Shown here piece after piece: positions 21,425-32,141 of a DNA stretch of 64,000 nt. The DNA lies in the NCBI GenBank assembly GCA_032718475.1, contig JAUCBJ010001712.1, positions 39,091-103,090 on the forward strand, read 5' to 3'. The stretch is from Nemertoderma westbladi (taxonomy: Eukaryota; Xenacoelomorpha; Nemertodermatida; Nemertodermatidae). Each line of letters begins with the position of its first letter. Position 1 is the stretch's first letter. The position numbers and the translations under genes are program-made. The notes beneath the pieces were generated by a model. It did not search any database. It was not told the origin of the DNA and was given only the letters and a program-made list of their open reading frames with translations.

Positions 21425-22128
21425 TACGTTTCTACTAGATGAAGCACAAAATAGAGGTTAGATGTGAGGTGACTTAGAGTTTGTCGGCTTTTGGCTCAAC
21501 TTTGCTCTAAACCCCAACCCATTTGCCTAATGACTTCGGTTCGCGTGATTTCGCACTGGCTCCTAATCCAAAAAAATGTGCCGATAAAAAACGAATTCCG
21601 GGTAAACTAGCCGCGAGTTTAAAATACTCACCTTTTAATTTCCCAAACTACATTCCCCAAGAAATAATAGTGCAGTCGAGAATTAATTCGGTCTGAATAA
21701 TTGTAGACACGACTACGTAGAACAAGGCCGGTTTTCTTTTCCAAAAAAATTTATCGGTAGGCTCGCAAGCCTTCCATCCGCTCTTGTCCTCCCCAATTTT
21801 AATTTTATCTAGCTGTATTCTAGAATTCTCATTCACTGGAGAATCATTTTTCTTAAATTTAAATCCAACTAAATGGATTTGTCTAATAATTTTTGAAAAA
21901 TTGTCTCACTTGTGGGTTCCAAGTGGAATTCCATTCCTACTGTACACACAATCCCGCTCCTATGTGATACATAAGGGTACTACCCTCCATGTTCACATAT
22001 AAAGACAATGGAATTCCACCGCTGTCTCTATCTACAGTGAAGAGGATTACAAATGCACATAAAGTAATACAAATACTAAATTACTAAAATACGGTAGGTC
22101 TATGTGGCGGCCAACAAAGGTCCCACAT
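21425..22128 (-). other. Spacer between integrase and ORF3
   Basis: Non-coding. It contains the putative ORF3 splice acceptor (AG at 21,435-21,436), palindrome copy 5 and a pair of inverted GTGGAATTCCATT-like segments (near 21,930 and 22,008). The short minus frame at 21,648-21,836 only spans the palindrome and is not called. Confidence 0.55.
21756..21775 (-). repeat. Dispersed 20-bp palindrome, copy 5
   Basis: Minus strand GGAAGGCTTGCGAGCCTACC, in the integrase-ORF3 spacer. Confidence 0.95.
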
Positions 22129-23995
22129 TTATTTACTAATATTGGGTGGAGATTTGTAGTCTCCTGTCTCGTTTCTAGTCTCCTCAAGGAGCACGAGACG
22201 TTGTACAGGTCTGTCTACGGTACGTCCGTCGATAGTCCTTACAGTAACTGTTCTCACTACACCAGATGTAGGGTGCGTGGTCAAAATGACTCCAGTCAGC
22301 CAAAACCGTCTTTTCAGATTGGCTTCAGCCAATAAAACGTGGTCTCCTCATCTCAAACATCGGGTATTAAGATACCAAGAGGTTCTGGTCGAAATAGAGG
22401 GCAAATAATATTTCTGCCATATTTCCCAGAATTTATTTGCAAGCAATTGAGTGATTTTCCAAGCTTTGTTGCCGTATCCGTCGCTATTAACGGGTACCGA
22501 AATGGGCAACAATGTCGTCGGCGCCTGCATAAGCAGGTGCGCTGGTGTCAAGGCGAACTGTGCGTCGTTATTGTCTGGGATCAAAGCGATCGGTCTAGTG
22601 TTCAAAATCGCTTCGATTTCTATTAGTAACGTCGTCAGTTGGTCGTCTGTCAAAATGTGTTGCGTCGGTACTACTTTAGCCATAGCTGTTTTAATTGAGC
22701 CAATCAGCCTTTACCAAACGCCGCCTCTCCATGGACTGTCTGGAGTATTAAAATACCAAACAATACGGTGAGGACGTAGTTCCTCGGAAATCTGGTTTTG
22801 GTCCAACTTTCTCAAAGCTCTGGTTATTTCGTTCCGTGCACCCACAAAGTTTGTCCCTTGGTCGCAGTAAATGGATGTGACCAATCCACGTCTAGCGATA
22901 AATCGCCGTAAGGCTAGGATAAAGGCATTGGTGGTCAAATCTGTCACTCGCTCTATATGGACAGCTCTGCTGGCCATGCAAGTGAAGATTAATCCCCAAC
23001 GTTTTACCTGTACCCTTCCGCGTTTCGCGATTATGGGTCCAGAACAGTCTATCCCTGTCTCAGTGAAAGGGGGTCTAAGTGCCTGTAATCTCGCTAGTGG
23101 TAGTTCACTCATTTCTTGGTGTCCTATCCTCGCGTGCACCTTCTTACAAATCATACAGTTCCGTGTTACCGAACTCAGTGCCTTACTAGGTCTAATCAGT
23201 ACAAACCTCGAGCGTAAGTGTGATAGACAGTGGTGTCTACCCACGTGTTTGAGTTGTACATATGCGTCCAGTATCATAGCGCGCTGCAATTCATGGTGTT
23301 GCGGTATGATGATAGGATACCTAAAGTCAAGTGCAAAGTCGATGTTTTGGAGTCTGGACTTGTGACAAAGTAAGCCCCGGTAAATAATCGGACTCCAACT
23401 CAAAATCGGTGAAGACTTAATCTGTTTACCTTGGTTGATCGCTGTGAACTCTTGTGCGAAATATCGCAATTGATAATGGCGAATGATATCAACTTCACAA
23501 TGGCCAACTTCCTTTAAGGTAAGTCTTCTAGGAAAGTCGCGTTTGCCTCTGGCATATTGTCTCAAACGTTTGAGCCATGCTAACTTGCGGCACGCGTCAG
23601 TCCATGATCTAGTTAGGTTTACTATCCGGTTAACATAAGTGTTGGTGACGTCATCAGGTAAGGTATAGTCGTATTGTGGATACTTGTCTGGACTTGGTAG
23701 GCCCATGGGCCTTCCGGTAGGTTTGTCTGAGTCCCCAAGTACGTCAATCTCTACGGTCTTACCTTTACCGTCTGCACCTAATGTGTCGACTGGCAGTAAC
23801 GGTTTCAACTCTACAGTGTCAGTGTGTTCCTGTGAGCCTGTAAGCTTCCTAACCTTAGTCACACGTTTACCTGTAGGTGGTAAGTCAAGTACCTTCTTTG
23901 AGCGGAGTGTGATCGCTGTGGCCACACCTCTGTCGTCCAAAGAAGTCAAATTCGGTAAGTTTCTAAATGTCTGCTCCAATGGGTCTTCTAGTGGA
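22129..23995 (-). pseudogene. BEL/Pao integrase of element A
   Basis: End of pol. It has a zinc-binding region (L-K-H-V-G-R-H-H ... N-C-M-I-C-K-K), then an rve-type core: G-I-D-C-S-G-P with the first Asp, I-Y-C-D-Q-G-T-N-F with the second Asp, then G-V-W. The codon for the third catalytic acid (Glu after G-V-W) is TAA at 22,711-22,713; the frame then continues R-L-I-G-S. The C-terminal BEL integrase domain (L-T-P-A-H-L-L ... F-W-E-I-W-Q-K-Y-Y-L-P) follows, and a second in-frame TGA at 22,348-22,350 precedes the last 67 codons. Before the zinc region, about 23,700-23,995 encodes a linker that carries a palindrome variant. Confidence 0.9.
23696..23715 (-). repeat. Palindrome variant, copy 6, with both arms changed
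   Basis: Minus strand GGAAGGCCCATGGGCCTACC. Relative to the common form the inner octamer CTCGCGAG is CCCATGGG, still a perfect palindrome. Read as G-R-P-M-G-L-P. Confidence 0.8.
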
Positions 23996-24411
23996 GTGTC
24001 TGGTAGACAGTCTGGTGACGTGTCCGGTGAACAGTCTGGTGAGACGTCTGGTGAGACATAGCGCGGAACTTCCGGCGAAATGTCCTGTCGTCGGTCCCAA
24101 AGTCTGTCTGGCGTAACTTCTGTCAGAAAGTCTGGTCCAAAGTCTGGTCTAAAGTCTGGTGGACAGTCTGTCGAGATGTCTGGTGGAAAGTCTGGTGAGA
24201 CGTCCGGTAGACATTCTGTCGAGAGTTCCATCAAACAGTCTGGCCAACAATCCGGAGAACAATCTGGTGTCACTTCTGGTGAATAATCTGGTGAGTAATC
24301 TGGTGAAAAATCCGGCGAAACGTCTGGTGAAATCTCCCGCGGAACATCCGGCGAAGGATTCGTACAAGCGTCTGGTCGAGTGTCTGGTGAGACGTCTGGC
24401 GTCCAGGTCAT
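23996..24411 (-). repeat. Coding 12-bp minisatellite (Ser-Pro-Asp-x)n inside pol
   Basis: About 33 units of a 12-bp repeat, consensus GTCTCACCAGAC on the minus strand, giving V-S-P-D, F-S-P-D, Y-S-P-D and C-S-P-D. It lies between RNase H and integrase and its 12-bp period keeps frame. The upstream RNase H frame needs one shift near 24,412-24,430 to enter it. D has no such insert at the same place. Confidence 0.9.
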
Positions 24412-26284
24412 CAGATTTCATCCGTCCTTGTTTCCTCTTGACCTTGGCGTTGGCTTTCGCTTTGGACTTAACAACCTTGTCGATTTTTATCTCGGCACCT
24501 TCTGGTATGGTGTTGGTTGTCGCGTCGAATAACGGTGGCCATTCGTCTGATGGTCGCTGTAGGAAATCGGGTCCTCTAAACCAAAAGGATTTATTGTCCG
24601 GTTTACAAAAGTCAAGTGGTTGCATCCCCCGTGACGCGATGTCAGCTGGGTTCAGCTTCCCTGGACAGTGACGCCAATCTTGTTTGAGCGACCGGTCTAA
24701 TATTTCAGCCCGTCTGTTGGCTACGAAAGTCTTGAACTCAAATGCTTCGTTGTTTATGTACCAAAGTACCAACGTCGCATCCGTCCAATATGTGACCTTC
24801 AAGTTAGCCTCCAGCTCGTGTTGAACTAGACTGACAATATCAGTGGATATCGTCCCGGCTTGCAGCTCCCCACGAGGTACAGTCATATACTTCAATGGCA
24901 TTGTTCTAGCTCTTGAAGTAACGAGAGACACTTCGTAGCTGTCCGATGTCACTTGTCGTCTAAGGTACTAAGTAACCCCCAATCCATCCTTGCTAGCGTC
25001 ACTAAAGCTGTGAAGCTCTAAATCGGCTGGAAAGGTGGTTTGCAAAGGAAAGTATACCCTCGGTATGGTATAGTCTTGTAGGAACGTCAGTTGGGCTTCC
25101 CAGTCCCTCCATCGTTCAGCTAACTTTTCTGGGATGGGATCGTCCCATTCCAGTCCGGCTTGCCAAATGCTGCGGAGTATGATCCTAGCATGTAGGATCA
25201 CTGGACTAATGAAACACAATGGGTCATACAATCGACTCATGGTCGATAAGCAAGTCCTCTTAGTGAGAGGTCTAGTCTGGTCGTTGGACCTTACACGTAC
25301 CCTAAAATTGTCGGTGTTAGGGTCCCAACTAAGTCCTAATACTTTGGTCGTCGGCAGAGGTTCTAGGTCTAAGTCTAAATCACCTCCACTGCGATCCATC
25401 GGGTCAAATGAGTTCACCAGTTCGGGTTCGTTGGAAGCGAACTTCGTCAGGTGGAATCCGCCCTCAGCGAGACAATCCTGGAGTTGGTGTGCTACGGTTG
25501 TAGCGCGCTCCAAGGTGTCACAACTCTTGAGGCCGTCATCCGCGTAGAAATCTCGTTCCACGGTCCGAACTACTTCTGGGTCAAATTGGTCTCGTCTGTC
25601 CAATGCGGTCTGCTTTAAGGCGTACATGGTGCAGTTGGGGCTGTCCCTGGCTCCGTAGACTCTTACCTGCATTTGGTAAGTTTCTGGCGGAAGTTCTAAA
25701 TTTCCGTCCGGATACCAAAGAAACCTCAAGCTGTCCCTGTCCCGCTCCAAAGCCTTAACCTGGTGAAACATGGCCTCTACGTCACAGGTGAAAGCCACTT
25801 TGCGTTGTCTAAAACGCATTAGGACTCCCATGAGGTAATTGTTCATATTCGGCCCGTCCATCAGTTCGCTGTTCATAGACATCCCTTGGTAAAGCGCAGT
25901 GCAGTCGTTGACTACACGCACCTTGCCAGGTTTGTCCGGGTGTCGAACAAAATGATGTGGCAGGTAATATGTCTGGTCTGTGGTTACCTCGGGATTTAAC
26001 ATCCTAATGGCGTATCCCTTTTGGAGATACGTCTGAAGTTGTGCATTGTATTGCATATGGGCTGTCTCATCTCGCAACAATCGCTGCCTTATTGATTTGA
26101 GTCGCCTCAAAGCAAGCAGGTAATTGTTAACGAGTTTAGGTTGTCCATTGCGCCACAACATACCAACCTCATAGTGGCCATTCGCGTTCTGGCGAATGGT
26201 ATCTCTCATAATATTTAATGACCGTTTTTCCTGTTCTGACATAGCGGTCTCGTAACTACCGGGTTCTGCTGAATGCTGTTCCAA
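24412..26284 (-). pseudogene. BEL/Pao reverse transcriptase and RNase H of element A
   Basis: Starts with the conserved lead-in H-Y-E-V-G-M-L-W and N-N-Y-x-L-A-L-R-R-L. RT motifs: V-R-V-V-N-D-C-T, then F-T-C-D-V-E-A-M-F-H-Q-V (first Asp), F-L-W-Y-P-D-G and F-Y-A-D-D-G (YxDD). RNase H follows: S-F-S-D-A-S-K-D-G, then a TAG at 24,968-24,970, then W-T-D-A-T-L-V-L-W and C-P-G-K-L-N-P-A-D-I-A-S-R-G. This is the Pao-type pol (Peptidase_A17 region) layout. It joins the protease block with a frame change near 26,270. Element D is a better preserved comparison at 56,747-60,200. Confidence 0.92.
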
Positions 26285-26313
26285 TCATTGAATGGACAAC
26301 TTCTTGATCTATC

Positions 26314-26333
26314 GGTAGGCTCGCAAGCCTTCC
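26314..26333 (-). repeat. Dispersed 20-bp palindrome, copy 7
   Basis: Minus strand GGAAGGCTTGCGAGCCTACC, read G-R-L-A-S-L-P, in the protease-RT linker. Confidence 0.95.
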
Positions 26334-26391
26334 AAGATCAACGACCGGTGTCGAAGCCTGGTGGGTGGGGTCAATGACCTTCGGATTTTTC

Positions 26392-26411
26392 GGTAGGCTC
26401 GCAAGCCTTCC
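26392..26411 (-). repeat. Dispersed 20-bp palindrome, copy 8
   Basis: Identical to copy 7 and 78 bp from it, same reading frame. B has one degenerate copy in the corresponding linker (50,105). Confidence 0.95.
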
Positions 26412-28932
26412 AAAATCCTCGTTCATCGAGTCATCCACAGCAACAACCCTTTGGTCTTCGGTAGTCAATACAACCTGGTTTACTGCAAGTAGTTGTAAGT
26501 CAGAGGTCCGTGTGGTCGTGTCCAGATCAGTTACGTCAGTATCGGTGGCGTCTGCGTTAGCGACGCAAGTCTGTCGTAGTGCCGTCCGTACAATTGGACC
26601 ACGGGAGTGTGAAGGAGAGTTATCTATCGTAGTAGTCAATAAACTACACGTACTCAAAACATCGTCCTCCTGGTCACTTACCTCTAGTGAACGTATTGGT
26701 GCTCTAGTATACCAACCTATGGGAGTTCTACATGCGTAGGGGTTGCCCGCTGTAATAACAGATGGGCGTGTCTCCCATACCTGATGTAAGTTAAACTGGT
26801 CTGTCCCAATTAACATCGCAATGGAACGATAATTAACAGGACATTCCGGTATTCCAAGGTGTCGGAAATACTTATGATCTTCTGGTGATTGCTCTGGCAC
26901 AGGGCCAAGCAGGTTACTAAAGTCCTTCGTAACTGCAAAGGTCAAATTTCCGCAAAGGCAAATGAGCGCTCCTCCTTGCTGTGTTCCGCTTTGGAAAGAA
27001 GAGTGTCTAAGGTTAGTTTTACTCTTGTCACAGGGATCGCTCTCTTACCATGCATGCTGCTTACAGTATACTGAGCAGTCTTACCTTGACTCATGTCCGT
27101 AACCACATCGGCTACTTGTTCGTCGACATAACTATGCGATGACGCAGAGTCTAAGATAGCGTATATATACGCTTGCTCCCTTGGGTTCCGGTAATCTTTA
27201 TAGGAATCACGCTAAACCCTTTCAATTGGTTCTGTGTGAGGAGCATTACCGATGGTTGTTCCTCACCCGCATGCACGTAGAAAGTGTCGTCTTCCTCCTC
27301 GTCCTCGTCCGATGATCCTGACTGATCCATACAGTCCGTGTAAAACGTACGGATCTCGCGCGGCGCACACTCTTTATATAATGCGTCGCATCTAGCCGCT
27401 TTATCTGGATGCTCTCGTCGAAAGCGTCTGGTCGGAGTATGACTGGTTGTGTGAAGCAACGTGTCATGGTTACGTCCACACAGAGGACATGTATCGTCGC
27501 TCGGGCAATCCTTCCGGACGTGTCCTGGCTTCGTACATCTCCAGCAAGAATCTAACGATCGAATTTGGAGTCTCCTCTCTTCGATTCCTAACTCCTTAAA
27601 AGCGCGACATCCACGAAGTTTATGTCCGCTATGGTTTCTGCCGTTCCGCTCACAGTATGAGCATCCCACAAAGTCCGCCGGCAACTGTTGTCATGGCTGC
27701 GTGGTGCCGATAGGCGTCAGAACTTTAGAAGTCTCAGTAGGGGTGGCGTGGGTAACGGCTTTCGCGTTCGTCGGAGATGGTTTAGTCCGATTCGGCGCAG
27801 AAATAGCTATCCCTTCTGCCGCGATATGGTGATCGGTGTAATTCGATCGAGTCTCGATCACGGCCTCCCGCGAAATCAGTTGATAGACGTCGGTCAGTTT
27901 TAATAACCCGTCGGCCTCTTCACGCTGGTACTCGATGCGTCGCCATTCTCGTCGTAGTCGATGATGAAGTCGACCGATTATTCGAATGAGAACTGTCCTT
28001 GCGTTAGCGTATTCGAGTTGTCCAATGGACCGTAAAGTCCCTATAGCGTTTTTGATTTCGTCCGTGAGTCGTAGAAGATCGATCGGTTTCGAAATGCTGC
28101 CTCCTCTGCAGAGGTCTTCGATAATGGATTTAGCCATGGCGACGTTACCTCCGTAAATCGAATATAAACAGTCGTACACCAACTCAAAGGCATCGGGAAC
28201 ACCAATAAAGGTTTCCGCTAATCGTTTCGGCTCACCAGACAGGACTAGGAGCAAGTAATTAAACTTCTCCGTCGAGGTGAAAGCACACTTAGCGATCTGG
28301 GACTCTACGTAGTCTACTAGTGTGCGCCAGTGTTTCGCGTTGCCAGAGAACTTCGGCGGTTGCTGTGCCGGTAATCCGTGTCTAGCCGCGAATTTCGCAA
28401 TCTCGCTAACCAAATCCAACTGTCCGCGTCCCTGTTCGGTGGCGTCGTCCAGTCGTCCCCTTCCGCGTGTTGTTTGGCGGTAAGAATTATTAACGGGATC
28501 TTCTTCTCGATGTGTCGGAGTCTGTCTAGTCTCCTGTTCTCGTCTTGGTAGTCGATGTTGTCTAGGTTTTTCTAACTCCACGCTGGTTCGTGATCGATCC
28601 GACAGTTGCGCTTCGAGTCGTTCTTCGAGTTGAGCTAGTCGGTCCGTCATCTCGGTGAACTGTTTGGCGCTGATCGTTTCCGCTGGTTTCAACGTGGGTT
28701 TCTGCAAAGGTGTTTCTCGTGGAGGATTATCGATGTAGGGGTTCATCAATCGTTCCTCCGGTTTGTAATCCGCTGTCTCTGCCGCTCCAGTACGGAATAT
28801 TTCCCGTTCCGTCGACTCCGAGTCACTGGATGAGTCGCTGTCGTCCGGATAAGATGGCTGGCGGTTTCGCGTCCGGCGTATTACTTTTGGTCTTGTTCGT
28901 TGAAGTCTAGAGTCTATGGTTCTCCGTCGTTC

Positions 28933-28952
28933 GGTAGGCTCGCAAGCCTTCC
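28933..28952 (-). repeat. Dispersed 20-bp palindrome, copy 9
   Basis: Minus strand GGAAGGCTTGCGAGCCTACC, read W-K-A-C-E-P-T in gag. Exactly 93 bp from copy 10, as part of a 93-bp coding repeat. Confidence 0.95.
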
Positions 28953-29025
28953 ACGAAGTCGTAGGTCTCATTATACGTTGTTCGATCCCGTGGGTACTAC
29001 CCACATCCATCCTCCTCCGTAGTTC

Positions 29026-29045
29026 GGTAGGCTCACAAGCCTTCC
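29026..29045 (-). repeat. Dispersed 20-bp palindrome, copy 10
   Basis: Minus strand GGAAGGCTTGTGAGCCTACC, read W-K-A-C-E-P-T in gag, one base off copy 9. Confidence 0.95.
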
Positions 29046-30074
29046 ACGAAGTCGTAGGTTGCGTCGAACATTGTGTCAAAGGTCGAGTGAAATAGTCGGG
29101 TTTCGTAGTCGGTCTATAAATAACTGGGTTCGCACAGCACGTCACAGGTTTAACTTGTAATGGTTTACTCACCTGTTTAATTGTCATAAACGCAGGTTCC
29201 TCTCTTCCTACAAGTAGACTACGACTTACTGTAGGTGGACTAGTTATGTTACCTGCTAAAATTGGCGATGAAGTCGCTCTAGGTTGCGGTATTTCCGTCA
29301 CAACAAACCTGTTGCCTTGCGTCGAACGCACAGGCGTTATTTCCTTAGGTTTCGTAACAAAGACTGGTTTTATCGAAGTCGTGGGTTTGAGCATAGGAAT
29401 AACTTGGGGAAAACGTTTACAGTAATCCTCGACGAACTCCTCTCCTCGATCTATCGCTCCCACACTTCCTTCCTAGATTCGCTTCTGAATTCCGCGATAT
29501 CGAGCTTCCATGCGATCCAGGGCAGACAAGTCGTGTCCAGCTCGCGATCTTATAGATCTATCTCTCGCGTCGAGTTCAAGGTCCGCTTGCGCGTTCGCTG
29601 CCTCACGCGATCTACGATTCAGCTCGAACTGTAGTTGCATCTCCCTTTCGCGTCGATCCGCTACTTGTTGTTGTGCCGCTAACTCCGCTTCCTGTATAGC
29701 TAAACGAGTGTTTATTTGTCGCGCCTCCAACTTGGCGCAAGCGTCGGATGCTGCTTTCTTCCGTGCTAATTCGTTGGCTGCCGCCGCCGCGGCTGCTTCT
29801 TGTGCTAAGTCTTCCTCCAGTCTCCTCATTTCTGAGGTTTCTAATTCGGCTTGCGCCTTGAGTTGCGCAATTCTCGCCTCATCCTCTCTATGTTGTTTCT
29901 CTCCCTCGATGGCGATCTGTGCCATCCTCTGTTGCGCTTCTTCCTCGATGACTTGTTGTCGGCGTGCAACCTCCTGTTGTTGTCGAGTAATTACAGATGC
30001 TGTTCTACTAACGTCGCCAACGTCGCCAACGTCGCTCCATACACTAACGAACGATCTATCCAGTGGTGGAATTT

Positions 30075-30094
30075 GGTAGGCTCGCGAGCCTTCC
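30075..30094 (-). repeat. Dispersed 20-bp palindrome, copy 11
   Basis: Minus strand GGAAGGCTCGCGAGCCTACC, read in the third frame as E-G-S-R-A-Y-Q in gag. The aligned region of B (near 46,290) lacks it. Confidence 0.95.
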
Positions 30095-30874
30095 GTAGTA
30101 AGAACTTCCGTCGTCCCTCGCGGTTTGACTTCCGGTTCGTCGATCGGTACGCCACATCTACGAAGAAAAGTGGTGAGCGTCTCTAACCTCCCGTCCAGGC
30201 AGTAGAGTTCTTCTTCCTCTTCGGGTTGTAACAACGCGTCTGAAACTGACTCACCTAGCAGTTGATCGAACTGCTCCTGTTGAGCCAATCTTATCACCGA
30301 CTTAAACTGAATAATGCTTTCTCTCGCACTTACCAACTTGTCTATTATCTTTACCTGAGTAAAGTTATCGCCACGCAACTCTGCAAGTTCGTGTAAACCT
30401 TTAAGTTTATCTACGGAGGCATGTACCCTACCTTCTATCCTTACCTGTAAGGTGTAGAACTCGTATCTCGACATCGGGGCGGTTAGCTCGCGTAAAACAC
30501 GAAAACCTTCTCCGAGGTTCCGAGTAATCTGGGCCATGTGTCCTCCTATACTCCTAATAACGTTCTCCTGGCTTCCAGTCGAACTTACCATGTCCGGTTC
30601 CCGCGATCTGGTCTGCGGGACGGTAAGGAAATCTTCGATTCTGCCATCGCCACACGTTGCGGCTTCCGGTATTTCCGTTCGGGGTACCGGCGACGCACGC
30701 GGTGTGACGTCGGTAGAATCTCGGGTTCTCCTTCTCGGGTCGTCTACTGTCGATCTGTCCGGGTCGCACGAGTCATAGTCGGTAGGTGGGTATCGAGTCG
30801 AATGGGGTGTGTCACTCATGTCTTATTATATATGTCAAGTATGGGTAATAAAATGTCAAAGTATCTGAATGTTG

Positions 30875-30890
30875 AAGTATCAAACTTACC
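30875..30890 (-). promoter_or_regulatory. Putative splice donor in the leader of A
   Basis: The minus strand reads GGTAAGTTTGATACTT, about 55 bp before the gag ATG. The same 16 bases occur before the gag ATG of B at 45,524-45,539. A second GGTAAGTTTGAC copy lies near 30,984 in a roughly 100-bp leader duplication. Confidence 0.5.
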
Positions 30891-30894
30891 TTGG

Positions 30895-31451
30895 TATATA
30901 TAGTATATATATACCCTAACCAGTACAAATAAATCAACAAAGTCAGAATGTCGAAATGTCAAAATGTCGAAATGTCCAAATGTCAAACTTACCTTGATAT
31001 ATATATATATCATATATATACCCTAACCGGTACAAATAAAACTAACAAAGTATATAATAAAATAAGTAATAATCTAGCCTACCGGCTAAATTTGTACGAA
31101 TAAGTGAGATAACGGTATACGTTACCAAAATGTAGATCAACAAGTACAAATAATAGGCAAAACAGCAACGTCTAACGGGAAAATAAGTACCAACAACACT
31201 ACTAATAGACAGTGAAACCCACAAATTTTGAGTACTACTGTGCTTTCTTAAGTTTGAACGACACGAGTCGTAAAACTTATGTTCCTTTGATCTTCCAGTC
31301 GTGCAAATTCCCAAATACAAACCGGACGTGGGTCGTTCCGTTTTTCGGTAGCACGGACGAATTTTTTGTCTCCCAAACTTTGCGAAAAGTTGTCTAATCC
31401 TCGAAGCGGTCCAGAAATGAGTCCTTGAGTCCTGAAAGGTCGAAGGTGAGA
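30895..31451 (-). other. Leader of element A, part 1
   Basis: Untranslated sequence between gag and the nested P-like element. It has a duplicated block of CAAACTTACCTTG, TATATA runs and CCCTAACCRGTACAAATAAA (30,880-30,930 and 30,982-31,040). The rest of the leader lies beyond the insertion at 35,717-36,037. Confidence 0.6.
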
Positions 31452-31945
31452 CATGACCTACTATAGATACGACCCGCTAAGCTGCTGCAAAGCCCCTAAA
31501 TTTAGTGGGCCAGTTATTTCCCTTAGATAGAACCCCTGAAACAATACGTCTAGCGCGTCGAAAGTACTTGTCCCTAACTAAAATTATGTCCTCTTTCAGG
31601 TGAGGCAAATAAAAATTTAATAGCTCCAGTAGTTTTCGAGATATGAGGAGTTCCTGGCACCCATACCATATCAGCACCTTTCGGAATAGAAAAAATACTG
31701 AAAATACACCACCCTTCAAAGACTTTGGTATAACCATACTATGCTTTTTTGGTTTGTTGAATTCATTATTAGTAATCGAAAGCAAGATTAGAAGCAAAAA
31801 AGCTTTTATTTTTAATAGACACTAAAACAGCACCAAAAGTACAAGTAGCTCAAAATTTTAAAATATCCAAACGTGGTAAATTGGCCACACAGTTTGGCTA
31901 CTGAGGTTTTAGAATGTGCTGATCTCATTGGCAAGGTTTATAAGA
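31452..31945 (+). repeat. Left terminal inverted repeat of the P-like element
   Basis: Reverse complement of about 35,235-35,716. Open frames on outward strands at 31,477-31,797 and 35,491-35,691 are mirror images caused by the repeat, not genes. Confidence 0.88.
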
Positions 31946-32141
31946 TTTTGCAATTGTCAAAAATGGTACGAAAATGACAAGTTTCATCCATTACAAGCAA
32001 TTTCATTGCAAACTCATTTCCAAAAATGGCGTTTATTATGTTCAAAGTAATGGAATTTTGTTGCTATTCACTATTTACACATTACTATTCACATTATTCA
32101 CTTAGTTACAAATAGTTACAAATAGAAAGAGACTGAATAAT

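Larger units (their letters stand above)
26256..27175 (-). pseudogene. Protease and linker of element A
   Basis: The aspartic protease starts in the A-I-L-D-S-A-S-S-H frame just before 27,110. The upstream zinc-knuckle frame is thrown off by a two-base TA expansion near 27,165 (ATATATAC where B has a shorter run). A further shift near 26,946 leads into the block with D-F-S-N-L-L-G-P-V-P-E-Q and a C-P-V-N-Y-R-S-I-A-M-L-I-G-T-D stretch, shared with B. Two palindrome copies 78 bp apart encode G-R-L-A-S-L-P in the linker before RT. Confidence 0.8.
27151..30819 (-). pseudogene. Gag of element A (BEL/Pao type)
   Basis: Starts at ATG 30,817-30,819 and is one frame interrupted by TAG at 29,473-29,475 and TGA at 27,691-27,693. 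B has sense codons at both places. Order: an N-terminal helical region related to B; an Ala/Glu/Gln coiled coil (about residues 270-420); a Pro/Arg/Ser linker holding two 93-bp repeats; a DUF1759-type core (P-P-K-F-S-G-N-A-K-H-W ... L-L-L-V-L-S-G-E-P-K-R-L-A); then zinc knuckles C-S-Y-C-x-R-x5-H and C-W-R-C-T-K-P-G-H-V-R-K-D-C with C-P-L-C-G-R-N-H. Assembles the particle and binds genomic RNA. Confidence 0.92.

Noticed and set aside
29510-30186. Long plus-strand Ser/Cys/Ala-rich frames opposite gag of A
   Set aside because: Antisense shadows of the coiled-coil coding region.
31477-31797. Conserved frame matched by 35,491-35,691
   Set aside because: The match is the terminal inverted repeat of the P-like element, not a duplicated gene.
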